A DNA stretch of 64,000 nucleotides from an uncultured Anaeromyxobacter sp. (GTDB lineage: Bacteria; Myxococcota; Myxococcia; Myxococcales; Anaeromyxobacteraceae), in NCBI GenBank assembly GCA_903904005.1, contig CAIVAR010000021.1, forward strand, positions 62,001-126,000. Reading direction: 5' to 3'. The translations under genes and the position numbers were made by a program. Numbering within the stretch: position 1 is the stretch's first letter; the number at the start of each line of letters is the position of its first letter. Shown piece after piece: positions 42,774-51,487 of this stretch. Under the pieces are notes generated by a model that worked only from the letters and a program-made list of their open reading frames with translations, was not told where the DNA came from and did no database searches.

Positions 42774-44912
42774 GTGCGCGCCCTGCTCACGGCCGCCGGG
42801 TCCCTCTTCCTGGCATCGTCGCCCGCGGTCGGCGCACTCGTGCTCGCGGCGACCCTGCTCGACCCGTCGGTGGGCCTCCTGGGCCTGGCGGCGGCACTCT
42901 CGGCAATGGGGGTCCGGGCGCTCCTGCGCCTGCCCGGCCTGGCTGGCGAGACGGAACTCCTGAACGCGCTCTACGTGGGGCTCGTGCTGGGCGCCTTCCA
43001 CCCGGCGGACGGGCGCCTGGTCTTCCTGGCGTCGCTGGGCGGAGGGCTCGTGGTGCTCCTCGGATCGGCGCTCGGCCCCGTGCTGCGGAGGGCCCACGAC
43101 CTGCCGCTGCTCGGCGCGCCGTTCCTCTGCACCGCCTGGACGCTGCTCCCCGCGGCGACGGCGCTGGGGATCCCGTTGCGGGGCCCCGCCCCGTCGGTCC
43201 TCTTTCCGGCCTGGCTCGGCCCGCAGCTGACCAGCGCGCTCTCCACCGTCGGCGCGCTGCTCTACGTTCCCAATCCGCTCTCCGGGGCGACGGTCGTCGC
43301 CGCGTTGCTGCTCGCCTCTCCGGTCCTCGGGCTCCTCGCGCTCGGCGGCGGTGGCCTGGCCTGGGTCCTCGTCGCGGCGGGAGGGGCGCCGGCCGGCTCC
43401 TCGCTGCCGATGCTGGCGGCCTTCAACGGGGCGCTGGTGGCGCTCGTCCTGGGCACCCATGCCACGGCCGCGCGGCGCAGCCTGGCGGTCGTCGCCGCCG
43501 GAGTGGTCGCGTCGACCGCCCTTTCGGCGGGGCTCCTCGCCACCCTCTGGCCCCTCGGCCTGCCGCCCCTCTCCGCGCCGTTCCTGCTCTCGGTGTGGCT
43601 CGTCCGCGCCGCCCTGCGGGCCGAGCACGGCCTGACCTGGTCCCGGTTCTGGCTCCCTGCTCCGGCGAGGCCGGAGGAGAGCCTGAGCCGGCTGCGGCTG
43701 GCGAGGGCGCGGGGCGTCGACCCCACCAGCATCGGGCTTCGCCCTCCCTTCCTCGCGCGCATGGAGGTCTCCCAGCCGATGGGGGGCGCCCTCACCCACC
43801 ACGGCCCGTGGCGGTACGCGCTCGACTTCGTCCGGACCGAGGAGGGGCGAAGCTTCCTGGGCGGAGGCGAACGGCTCGAGGACTTCCACGCCTTCGACCT
43901 TCCGGTGGTCTCCCCGGCCTGGGGAACGGTACTCTCCTGTCGCGGCGACGTGCCGGACAACCCGCCCGGCGGGATCAACCTGCAGGACAACTGGGGCAAC
44001 CACGTGCTCTTCCAGCTTCCGGGTGGCCCATCGGTCCTGCTCGCGCACCTGCGCCAGGGGAGCGTTGCCGTCGTGCCCGGTCAGTGGGTCGTCCCCGGCA
44101 CGCCGATCGGCCGCTGCGGCAACAGCGGACGCTCCACCCAGCCCCACCTGCACCTCCAGGTCCAGCAGGGCGGCTGGCTCGGGGCGCCCACCCGACCCTT
44201 CCACCTGTCCGGCTACCTCGACCGGGACGGGGGGCTCGTCCTGGACGGCACCCCCGCGGCCGGCGAGGCGGTGGAGCACGCTCCGGTGAACGGTTCCCTG
44301 ACCGGAGCCCTGGGGCTGCCTCCCGGACGGGAATGGCGCTTCGCGATCGACGACGGCACCTGGGGGCTCTCGGTCCGGCTCGGGCTCCTCGGCGAGACCA
44401 CGCTGGTCTCCGACCGTGGCGGGAACGTGCAGGCCTTCCAGGGGGACCTGCTCTTCTCCCTCTTCCGCCGCGCCGGCCCCGCCGATCCGGTGCTCGACGC
44501 CTTCGCCCTGGCCTTCGGCCTCACACCCCTCGCGGAGGGGTGCCGCTCCTGGCGGGATTCACCCGAGGTGAACCTCATGGGGCTCACCCCCCTGGAGCGG
44601 CTCCGGGTCGCCCTGCGCCACCCCCTGGGGACCAACCTGGTGAGCCGCTACGAGCGCAGGTGGGACGGCCGGGCCGGCCTGTGGATCCAGCGGGGAGAGC
44701 ACCGCCTGCCGGCGCTCGGCGGCGACATCCTCGCCGAGAGCGAGGGCCGGCTCGACGAGACCGAAGGTCCGGTCGGGTTCCGCCTGTCGGTCGCCGGTCG
44801 CCGGGAGATCCGCGCCGGACTGGCCGGACTGGGCAACCGGGGCGACCACGGGATCCCCGGGTGGTCTGTCGACGTGCCCCCCCGAACTGCCGCCTCCTTC
44901 TCGACGCCATGA
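42774..44912 (+). CDS. Urea-transporter / M23-peptidase-like fusion protein
   Basis: A 712-residue protein, GTG start one base after the previous stop. Residues 1-290 form a urea-transporter-family domain of about ten helices, with internal repeats (LLNALYVGLVLGAF; MLAAFNGALVALVLG). Residues about 335-470 are an M23 fold with D351, H425 (LLAHLRQG) and the HxH pair H458/H460 (PHLHLQV). The position of the first zinc His (HxxxD) is Arg347 in WRYALD, so normal zinc binding may be lost or use H342/H343. The last 240 residues are unrecognised. It overlaps the kinase gene by an ATGA. It may move the operon's product or sense envelope state. Confidence 0.85.
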   Translation: MRALLTAAGSLFLASSPAVGALVLAATLLDPSVGLLGLAAALSAMGVRALLRLPGLAGETELLNALYVGLVLGAFHPADGRLVFLASLGGGLVVLLGSALGPVLRRAHDLPLLGAPFLCTAWTLLPAATALGIPLRGPAPSVLFPAWLGPQLTSALSTVGALLYVPNPLSGATVVAALLLASPVLGLLALGGGGLAWVLVAAGGAPAGSSLPMLAAFNGALVALVLGTHATAARRSLAVVAAGVVASTALSAGLLATLWPLGLPPLSAPFLLSVWLVRAALRAEHGLTWSRFWLPAPARPEESLSRLRLARARGVDPTSIGLRPPFLARMEVSQPMGGALTHHGPWRYALDFVRTEEGRSFLGGGERLEDFHAFDLPVVSPAWGTVLSCRGDVPDNPPGGINLQDNWGNHVLFQLPGGPSVLLAHLRQGSVAVVPGQWVVPGTPIGRCGNSGRSTQPHLHLQVQQGGWLGAPTRPFHLSGYLDRDGGLVLDGTPAAGEAVEHAPVNGSLTGALGLPPGREWRFAIDDGTWGLSVRLGLLGETTLVSDRGGNVQAFQGDLLFSLFRRAGPADPVLDAFALAFGLTPLAEGCRSWRDSPEVNLMGLTPLERLRVALRHPLGTNLVSRYERRWDGRAGLWIQRGEHRLPALGGDILAESEGRLDETEGPVGFRLSVAGRREIRAGLAGLGNRGDHGIPGWSVDVPPRTAASFSTP

Positions 44913-46405
44913 TCCGGCTCACCATCCAGCGGAAGGCCTTCCTCGCCACCTTCGCCCTGGCGGGGGCCATGGCCGTCCTGCTCACCGGCCTCTACAGGGT
45001 GAACCTCGAGAAGGGCTTCCGCCGCTACGTGGTCGAGACCGAGATCGGACGGCTCGGCTGGCTGGTGACGGGCATCGAGGGGGCATACGCCCGGACCGGG
45101 AACTGGGACTTCCTCCGGAACAGCTCCGAGCCCTGGGACCGCGCCGGCGAGGCGCTCGGCGCGTTCGAGGCCGGAGCGCCCCGCCCCCCCGGCGACGGGC
45201 ACCCACCCCCCTTCCGCGGCCCGCCCGGATCCGGGGACCGCCCACCGCCGCCCCTCGCCGACGGACGGCCGCCCCATCCCGGTCCGCCCGGCGGCGGCCG
45301 CCCTCCCGACACCCTGGGATTCCGGCCTCGCCTCTCGCTCCTCGACGGCGAGGGCAAGCTCCTGGGCGGCGAGCCGCCACCCGACGGGTCCTCGGCCCGC
45401 CGCCCCATCCGCCACCGGGGCGAGACGGTGGGCTGGCTCGTGCTCCGGTCGCCCCCCACGGGGGAAGCCCTCGACCTGGCCTTCCTGGATACCCAGGCGC
45501 GCGGCCTGTGGATGTCGGGGCTCGCGGCGCTGGTCCTCTCCCTGGTCGCGGCCTGGCTCATCGCGCGCCAGCTCCTGGGCCCGATCCGCGACCTCACCCA
45601 GGGTGCACGCCACATCGCCCAGGGGCGGTTCTCGGAGCCGATCCCGGTGCGGGGGAACGACGAGCTCGGCGAGCTGGCCGCCGGCTTCAACGCCATGGCG
45701 GCCATGCTGGCCCGGGAGGAGGAGTCGAGGCGTCAGTGGATCGCCGACAGCTCCCACGAGCTGCGCACCCCCATCGCCGTCCTGCGCGCCGAGATCGAGG
45801 CCCTCCAGGACGCCGTCCGCACCGCCGACGAGCCCACGCTCGCGCGCCTGCACCGCAACGTCATGCAGATGGGCAAGCTCGTCGACGACCTGCGACAGAC
45901 CCTCGACCGGGACGACGGGAAGCCCGATCTCGAGCTCGCCTCGATCGACCCGGTGCCCCTCCTCCGCGAGGCGGCGGAAGGCTTCCGGGAACGGCTCCAG
46001 GCGGTCGGGATCGCGCTCGACCTCACCCGCCTGCCCGGACCGGGCCCGGGCTGGCGCGTCCGGGGCGACTCCGATCGCCTCCTCCAGGTCTTCGGGAACC
46101 TGCTCGAGAACACGCTCCGCTACACCGATCCGGGCGGCCGCCTCGAGGTGGCCGCGACGGCGCGCGGCGGAACGCTCCTCGTCACCTTCGACGACACGGC
46201 ACCCGCACCACCGGAGAAGGCCATGCAGCGTCTCTTCGAACGGTTCTTCCGGGCCGAGCCCTCGCGCAGCCGCCAGCACGGCGGCTCCGGCCTGGGGCTC
46301 GCCATCTGCAGGCGCATCGTCCAGGGGCACGGCGGGACGATCTCCGCAGCGCCGTCCCCGCTGGGCGGCCTCTCCATCCGCATCGAGCTGCCCCTGGAGT
46401 CCTGA
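44909..46405 (+). CDS. Sensor histidine kinase with Pro/Gly-rich periplasmic loop
   Basis: A 498-residue BaeS/EnvZ-like kinase. First helix 10-30 (FLATFALAGAMAVLLTGLYR), periplasmic region, second helix near 200-220, a HAMP domain (LGPIRDLTQGARHIAQGRF), HisKA box SSHELRTPIAVLR (His near 284) and HATPase_c motifs N (NLLENTLRY), F and G2 (GGSGLGLAICRRIV). The periplasmic loop has a striking stretch (about 90-140) made mostly of Pro, Gly, Asp and His (GDGHPPPF, DGRPPHPGPPGG), which could bind metal or interact with wall polymers. It is coupled to the UT-M23 gene and to the regulator. Confidence 0.9.
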   Translation: MIRLTIQRKAFLATFALAGAMAVLLTGLYRVNLEKGFRRYVVETEIGRLGWLVTGIEGAYARTGNWDFLRNSSEPWDRAGEALGAFEAGAPRPPGDGHPPPFRGPPGSGDRPPPPLADGRPPHPGPPGGGRPPDTLGFRPRLSLLDGEGKLLGGEPPPDGSSARRPIRHRGETVGWLVLRSPPTGEALDLAFLDTQARGLWMSGLAALVLSLVAAWLIARQLLGPIRDLTQGARHIAQGRFSEPIPVRGNDELGELAAGFNAMAAMLAREEESRRQWIADSSHELRTPIAVLRAEIEALQDAVRTADEPTLARLHRNVMQMGKLVDDLRQTLDRDDGKPDLELASIDPVPLLREAAEGFRERLQAVGIALDLTRLPGPGPGWRVRGDSDRLLQVFGNLLENTLRYTDPGGRLEVAATARGGTLLVTFDDTAPAPPEKAMQRLFERFFRAEPSRSRQHGGSGLGLAICRRIVQGHGGTISAAPSPLGGLSIRIELPLES

Positions 46406-46406
46406 C

Positions 46407-47096
46407 ATGGAGAAGACCCGGATCCTGCTGGTCGAGGACGAGCCGGACCTGGCGCAGGTCCTCGCCGACTACCTCGTCCGCGACGGGTACGAGGCCTCGG
46501 TGGAGGGAAACGGGGCGAGGGCCCTGGAGCGGATCCGGCGGGAGCCACCCGACCTGCTGCTCCTCGACCTCATGCTCCCCGACCTCGATGGCCTCTCCAT
46601 CCTCCGCGAGGTGCGCCGGACGTCCCGGCTCCCCATCATCCTCGTCACCGCGCGGGTGGAGGAGATCGACCGGCTCCTCGGCCTCGATCTGGGGGCCGAC
46701 GACTACGTCTGCAAGCCCTACTCGCCCCGCGAGGTGCTGGCGCGGGTGAAGGCCGTCCTGCGCCGGTCCTCCGGCGCGGCGCCAGCGGGCGCAGGAGACC
46801 CCGTCCCACCTCCGCTCGTCGAGATCGACGCCGAGAACTGGATCGCCCGGGTCTCGGGGCAACGGCTCGACCTCACGCCCAAGGAGCTCCGGCTCCTCCA
46901 GGCCCTGTCGTCCCGCCCCGGGCGCGTCCTCTCCCGCGCCCAGCTCCTCGACCTCGTCTACAAGGACGACCTCGACGTGAGCGAGCGGGCCGTCGACAGC
47001 CACATGAAGAACCTGCGCCGGAAGCTCTCCCAGGCGGTGCCGGAGCGGGAGCTCATCCGCTCGGTGTACGGCGTGGGCTTCGCCTACGAGCCGTGA
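46407..47096 (+). CDS. OmpR/BaeR-type response regulator
   Basis: A 229-residue regulator. The receiver has acidic D11/E12, phosphoacceptor D54 (LLLLDLMLPDLDG), Thr in LVTARVEE and Lys in CKPYSPRE. A winged helix follows (LTPKELRLLQALSSRPGRVL ... VDSHMKNLRRKL ... IRSVYGVGFAYEP). It begins one base after the kinase stop, so it is the output half of the pair. The natural target would be the promoter upstream of the PqqD gene. It is the last gene of the operon. Confidence 0.93.
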   Translation: MEKTRILLVEDEPDLAQVLADYLVRDGYEASVEGNGARALERIRREPPDLLLLDLMLPDLDGLSILREVRRTSRLPIILVTARVEEIDRLLGLDLGADDYVCKPYSPREVLARVKAVLRRSSGAAPAGAGDPVPPPLVEIDAENWIARVSGQRLDLTPKELRLLQALSSRPGRVLSRAQLLDLVYKDDLDVSERAVDSHMKNLRRKLSQAVPERELIRSVYGVGFAYEP

Positions 47097-47252
47097 GCGC
47101 CCGGCGGGCTTTCCTTCGCTCCCGGTGATAGGATCGGGACTCGTCTCCTCCCCTTTCGCCCGTCGGGCGCGACCGGTCCGGACGTGATCCCGGTGCGGCG
47201 CGCTTCCGCCCGGGACCATCGCAGCCACCAGGGCGAGTCGGGGAGAATCACC

Positions 47253-47537
47253 ATGCATTCCACGGACGGGATCCGCGCCGCGGTCGACACGGTCGACCGG
47301 GAGATGGCGCTCCTGGGAGAACCGGCCGCCGCCGGCAAGTCCAGGGACATGGACGCCCTGCGCGCGTCCTGGGGCGCACTCGTGGCGGAGCTGGCGCTCG
47401 GCCCCGCCCCCGAGTACCGCGCGTGCCCGCACTGCGGCGCCACGGGGATGCGCGCCGCCACCCGCTGCGGCTCCTGCTGGGAGAAGCTCGTCCCGCCACC
47501 CGCCTCCGAGGTCGGGCACGGGGGGCAGGCCACGTGA
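47253..47537 (+). CDS. Small zinc-ribbon protein
   Basis: A 94-residue protein. An N-terminal helical half of about 55 residues (GIRAAVDTVDREMALLG ... MDALRASWGALVAELAL) is followed by a Cys4 ribbon CPHCGATGMRAATRCGSCWE. GGGGAGA 6 bases before the ATG fixes the start. It overlaps the next small gene by a GTGA. The function is not recognised. Confidence 0.75.
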   Translation: MHSTDGIRAAVDTVDREMALLGEPAAAGKSRDMDALRASWGALVAELALGPAPEYRACPHCGATGMRAATRCGSCWEKLVPPPASEVGHGGQAT

Positions 47538-47803
47538 GTGGCTGGGCCCGGACGACGGACGGGTGGGCGCTCAACCTCGACGGCTCGAACGGGGCGCTCG
47601 TCTTCTCGCTTCCGCGCCTCGAACTCCGTTCCAGCTCGACGGGATGGCGAAGCCTCTGCTTCCTCGTCGATGGGTCGCAGCGGGAACGCGCCGCCGGCTC
47701 GGCCGACTCGCTGATGGCAGCCAAGGCCGCCGCGGTGGAGCAGGCGCGCGCCCTGCTGGGCCCCGCTCACGCGGGCGCGCTGGATGGAGCCGCCGTCCGC
47801 TAG
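47534..47803 (+). CDS. Small protein of unknown function
   Basis: An 89-residue protein, GTG start overlapping the TGA of the zinc-ribbon gene. The first half is beta-like and Trp-rich (VSGWARTTDGWALNLDGSNGA; TGWRSLCFLVDGS), the second half is an Ala-rich helix (SLMAAKAAAVEQARALLG). It is probably co-translated with, and perhaps a partner of, the ribbon protein. Confidence 0.65.
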   Translation: MSGWARTTDGWALNLDGSNGALVFSLPRLELRSSSTGWRSLCFLVDGSQRERAAGSADSLMAAKAAAVEQARALLGPAHAGALDGAAVR

Positions 47804-47909
47804 CCCGCGGCCTGGACGGGCCGTTCGCCACCCGGGGTGAAAGGGGCTATGGGTGGGTCATCGATCCGGCGCGCCTTCCGCGCACCGCCTCGCGGAAGGC
47901 GGTGGATTC

Positions 47910-48128
47910 TTGGGCATTCTCCTGGAGGTGCTGGTCCGTTTCATCCCGTCGCTCGGCGGCTGGGCACGCAGCGTCTGGTGCCGGCACCAGCGGCGGCAGC
48001 TCGTCGGCGTCACCACCCGGGTCCTCTGGGTGGCCCCGGACAAGGTGCCCTGGGCGGTCTGGGGTGCCGAGCACCGGTACTTCGACGCGGAATGGGCGGG
48101 GAGCCTGCTCTACCTTCGCGGACGGTGA
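47910..48128 (+). CDS. Possible small Trp/Arg-rich protein
   Basis: A 72-residue reading frame, start uncertain (TTG 47910 or GTG 47853). The sequence VWCRHQRRQLVGVTTRVLW ... WAVWGAEHRYFDAEWAGSLLYL looks protein-like and amphipathic, with many Trp. The ribosome site is poor. It follows two small genes on the same strand. It may be real but is weakly supported. Confidence 0.4.
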   Translation: MGILLEVLVRFIPSLGGWARSVWCRHQRRQLVGVTTRVLWVAPDKVPWAVWGAEHRYFDAEWAGSLLYLRGR

Positions 48129-48141
48129 ACGAGGGGAGCCG

Positions 48142-48729
48142 TCAACGCCGGACCAGCGCCTCCATCTCCTTCACCGCGGCGGCGAGCTCGGCGGCGATCG
48201 GCCCCACCTTCGACCGCTGGAAGACCTGGACCAGCTCCTGGAAGTACCAGACGGTCTCGTACTTGCCGTTGAAGCGCTCGAGCGTCTTCGCGCCATGTAC
48301 GCGAAGGTCGGCGACGATGGCCCGCGCGTTGTCGAGCTTGTCGGCGGCGGAGACGAGCTGGGAGCGGGTCGGCTTCCCGGGGAGCGCGGCCAGGTAGGCC
48401 TCCTTGCGGGCCTTCCAGGGCGGCTTCACCTTCTCGAAGGTGTCGGTGCAGTCCTCCACCATCCGCGCCACGTCGCGCCCGAACCGCCCGCGGATCTTCT
48501 CGAGCCGGGGACGGCCTCCCCGGTCCTCGGCCGCGTCGTGGAGGAGCGCGGCGATGGCCTGAGCCTCGTCCCCCTCGAAGTGGAGGACGATCCCGGCCGT
48601 TCCGAGCAGGTGGGCGGCGTAGGGTACCTCCTTCCCCTTCCGCTTCTGCTTCCGGTGGAGCTTGAGCGCGTGGACGAGCGCGTCGTCGAACCGCTTCCCC
48701 AGCCGTCGATTCCGTTCCAGCTTCGCCAT
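48142..48729 (-). CDS. HD-domain phosphohydrolase (RelA/SpoT-type HD)
   Basis: A 195-residue protein of the (p)ppGpp-hydrolase-like HD family. The metal site is visible as [31 protein letters not shown] (the HD pair) and [16 protein letters not shown]. There is no synthetase or TGS domain, so it is a free HD enzyme that could hydrolyse ppGpp or another nucleotide. GGAGGA precedes the ATG at 48729. It diverges from the esterase with overlapping -10 boxes. Confidence 0.87.
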   Translation of the reverse strand: MAKLERNRRLGKRFDDALVHALKLHRKQKRKGKEVPYAAHLLGTAGIVLHFEGDEAQAIAALLHDAAEDRGGRPRLEKIRGRFGRDVARMVEDCTDTFEKVKPPWKARKEAYLAALPGKPTRSQLVSAADKLDNARAIVADLRVHGAKTLERFNGKYETVWYFQELVQVFQRSKVGPIAAELAAAVKEMEALVRR

Positions 48730-48747
48730 GGATTCCTCCGTTCCGTT

Positions 48748-48755
48748 TGTATACT
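48748..48755. promoter_or_regulatory. Overlapping divergent -10 boxes
   Basis: TATACT on + (48750-48755) for the esterase and TATACA on - (48753-48748) for the HD gene share the same bases, so only one polymerase could use the site at a time. No clear -35 for either. Confidence 0.4.
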
Positions 48756-48773
48756 GCTTCAGGAGCGTCCCCC

Positions 48774-50360
48774 ATGCCCGCACCGCACCTCCTCCTCGTT
48801 CTTTTCTCGACCCTCGCCGGCGCGTCCCCCGACCCGACCCTGGTGCGCACCGCCACGGGCCTGGTTCGCGGCGTCGCCGGGGACGCCGTCCTGGAGTGGA
48901 AGGGCATCCCCTACGCCCGCCCCCCGCTCGGGGACCTCCGCTGGGCGCTCCCCCGCCCCGCGCCCTCCTGGAGGGGCGAGCGGGACGCCACCCGGTTCCG
49001 GAGCGCCTGCCCCCAGGCGTCGCGGTATGGCCTGACCGCGGCCAGCTCCGACGAGGATTGCCTGTACGTGAACGTCACCGTGCCCGCCGAGGCCGGGAAG
49101 GCGGCAGCGGGGCGCCCGGTCATCGTCTGGATCCACGGCGGGGCCTTCGTGGGGGGCTCGAGCGACCTCTACCCGCTCGGCCCCATGGCCCGGTCCGGAG
49201 ATTCCGTGGTGGTCTCCTTCAACTACCGGATCGGGGTGCTCGGGTTCATGCCCCATCCCGCCTTCGACGCCGCGCACTCCGGCGGGTACGGGCTCGAGGA
49301 CCAGCGGGCCGCCCTTCGCTGGGTGAAGCGCAACGTCGCCGCCTTCGGTGGCGATCCCGGAAACGTCACCATCGCCGGGGAGTCGGCCGGTGCGTCCAGC
49401 GTCTGCATGCACCTCATCGCCCCCGACGAGACGAGCGGGCTCTTCCACCGGGCCATCGTGCAGAGCGGCGGCTGCGCCCACCACCTGCGCACGGTGGCGG
49501 AGGCCTCGGAGATCGGCCGGAAGGTGGCGGCGCAGGTCGGCTGCGACGGGACCGGCGCCGCGGCGCTCGCCTGCCTGCGCGGCAAGCCGGTGAAGGATCT
49601 GCTCGAGGCCGGCTCGAAGGTCGCAGGCTCCGACCTCATGGCCTTCGCCCCCGCCGTCGGGGCCCGGACCGTTCCGCGCCAGGGTGCCGATGCGCTGGCC
49701 TCCGGCAAGTTCGTGCGGGTTCCCGTCCTGAACGGCGGCAACCGGGACGAGATGCGGCTCTACGTCGCCTACGAGGTCCAGGCGGGCGCCACGGTGACGG
49801 CGGAGAACTACCTCGGGCACCTCCGCAAGGCCTACGGCACGAACGCGGAGGCCGTCCTGGCCGAGTACCCGCTCTCCGGCTTCTCCTCCCCGGCCGCGGC
49901 GCTCGGCACGGTCGAGTCCGATTTCAACCCGGCCGTGGGGCTGAACAACTGCATCTTCCTCCGGGGCGCCGCCCTCGCCGCGCGGTACGTGCCGGTCTTC
50001 GAGTACGAGTTCACCGATCGTGCCGCGCCACCGGTGACCACCGATCCCGGCTTCGAGATGGGAGCGGTCCACTCCGCGGAGCTGCCGTACCAGTTCCCGC
50101 ACTTCTCCAACACGAGCCAGGTCGACGGGCCGGACCTGGCCGCGCCATCGCAGCAGCTCGCCGGCCAGATGATGGCGTACTGGACCTCCTTCGCCCGCAC
50201 CGGAAGGCCCTCGGGCACCGGCCTGCCCGCCTGGAAGCCCTTCAAGTCGGACCGCTCCGTGATGCGCCTCGAGCCCGGCAAGGTGGGCGACTTCGATGCC
50301 GGGGCGGCCCACCACTGCGCCTTCTGGCGCCGGCTCTATCCGGAGGCCCTGGGAAGATGA
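48774..50360 (+). CDS. Type B carboxylesterase
   Basis: A 528-residue secreted alpha/beta hydrolase. The signal peptide is short ([13 protein letters not shown]). Classic type B motifs are [26 protein letters not shown], oxyanion [11 protein letters not shown], nucleophile elbow [11 protein letters not shown] (Ser near 204), [10 protein letters not shown] and [11 protein letters not shown] near the end (His). AGGAG 8 bases before the ATG at 48774 selects the start. It hydrolyses carboxylic esters; the substrate is unknown. It overlaps the next gene by an ATGA. Confidence 0.93.
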   Translation: MPAPHLLLVLFSTLAGASPDPTLVRTATGLVRGVAGDAVLEWKGIPYARPPLGDLRWALPRPAPSWRGERDATRFRSACPQASRYGLTAASSDEDCLYVNVTVPAEAGKAAAGRPVIVWIHGGAFVGGSSDLYPLGPMARSGDSVVVSFNYRIGVLGFMPHPAFDAAHSGGYGLEDQRAALRWVKRNVAAFGGDPGNVTIAGESAGASSVCMHLIAPDETSGLFHRAIVQSGGCAHHLRTVAEASEIGRKVAAQVGCDGTGAAALACLRGKPVKDLLEAGSKVAGSDLMAFAPAVGARTVPRQGADALASGKFVRVPVLNGGNRDEMRLYVAYEVQAGATVTAENYLGHLRKAYGTNAEAVLAEYPLSGFSSPAAALGTVESDFNPAVGLNNCIFLRGAALAARYVPVFEYEFTDRAAPPVTTDPGFEMGAVHSAELPYQFPHFSNTSQVDGPDLAAPSQQLAGQMMAYWTSFARTGRPSGTGLPAWKPFKSDRSVMRLEPGKVGDFDAGAAHHCAFWRRLYPEALGR

Positions 50361-50806
50361 CCACGCTCCTCCACGATCAGCGGATCCTCGTCCTCGCCAC
50401 TGCCGACCCGGACCCCTGGTCGGCGCCGGTCTACTTCGCCTTCCTCCGCGGCCGCCTCTACTTCCTCTCCAGCCCGCGAAGCCGCCACGTCACCGCGTCG
50501 CTCGCCGCCCGGCGCTGCGCCGGATCGGTCCACCGCGACCATGCCGACTGGCGGGAGATCCAGGGGCTGCAGCTGGACGGGACGATCGAGGAGATCTCCG
50601 GAGGGCCGGAGGGCGTCAACGCGATCGCCGCCTACCTGGGCAAGTTTCCGGACGTGAAGGCTCTCGTCGGGGGAGAGGCGCCGGACCTGGCCGTCTTCAC
50701 CGCGCGCCTCCGCGCCCGGCTCTACGCCTTCGTGCCGGCACGGGCCTTCCTCGTGGACAACCGCTCCGGTCTCTCCGGGCGGCGCGAGATCCCGCTTCCC
50801 CGCTGA
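50357..50806 (+). CDS. Pyridoxamine-phosphate-oxidase-like flavin-binding protein
   Basis: A 149-residue protein with the split-barrel PNPOx-like fold: [31 protein letters not shown], then [11 protein letters not shown]. Members bind FMN, F420 or heme and some are general reductases. It overlaps the esterase stop by ATGA, so the two are co-expressed. Reaction not assignable. Confidence 0.82.
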   Translation: MTTLLHDQRILVLATADPDPWSAPVYFAFLRGRLYFLSSPRSRHVTASLAARRCAGSVHRDHADWREIQGLQLDGTIEEISGGPEGVNAIAAYLGKFPDVKALVGGEAPDLAVFTARLRARLYAFVPARAFLVDNRSGLSGRREIPLPR

Positions 50807-50869
50807 GGCGATCCCCCTTTCTGCTACCATTCCCTCCGCCGTCCGCACTCGCCCCCGGGAGCCCCTCAC

Positions 50870-51484
50870 GTGCCGATCGTCTGCCTCGACCTCGAAGGCG
50901 TCCTCGTCCCGGAGATCTGGATCGCATTCTCGGAACGTACGGGCATCGCCGAGCTTCGCCGCACCACGCGTGACGAGCCCGACTACGACAAGCTGATGCG
51001 GGGACGGCTCGAGCTCTTGCGCCGGCACCGGCTGGGGCTACCGGACATCCAGAAGGTCATCGCCGACATGGGGCCGGAACCGGGCGCCCGGACCTTCCTC
51101 GACGCGCTCCGGCTTCGCTACCAGGTCGTGATCCTGTCCGACACCTTCTACGAGTTCGCCATGCCGCTCATGGCGCAGCTGGGGCAGCCGACCCTCTTCT
51201 GCCACCGGCTCTCCACCGACGCGGCGGGCTTCGTCTCGGCCTACCACCTCCGGATGCCCGACCAGAAGCGCGCCGCGGTGAAGGCCTTCCAGGGATTGGC
51301 CTTCCAGGTGATCGCCGCGGGGGACTCGTACAACGACACCGCCATGCTGGGCGCGGCCGACGCGGGCATCCTCTTCCGGCCGCCGCAGAACGTCATCGAC
51401 GCCTTCCCCCAGTACCCGGTGGTCCGGGAATACGACGCGCTCCGCGAGCGGATCGACGAGGCCGCCCGCCGCATCGGCGGGTGA
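50870..51484 (+). CDS. thrH: ThrH phosphoserine phosphatase / homoserine phosphotransferase
   Basis: A 204-residue HAD enzyme, GTG start. The catalytic loop CLDLEGVLVPEIWIAFSE carries DxE rather than DxD, as in ThrH. Motif II is VILSDTFYEF, and the late acidic pair lies in AAGDSYNDTAMLG. ThrH dephosphorylates phosphoserine and can transfer the phosphate to homoserine. The gene at 51488 follows after 3 bases. Confidence 0.92.
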   Translation: MPIVCLDLEGVLVPEIWIAFSERTGIAELRRTTRDEPDYDKLMRGRLELLRRHRLGLPDIQKVIADMGPEPGARTFLDALRLRYQVVILSDTFYEFAMPLMAQLGQPTLFCHRLSTDAAGFVSAYHLRMPDQKRAAVKAFQGLAFQVIAAGDSYNDTAMLGAADAGILFRPPQNVIDAFPQYPVVREYDALRERIDEAARRIGG

Positions 51485-51487
51485 CGG

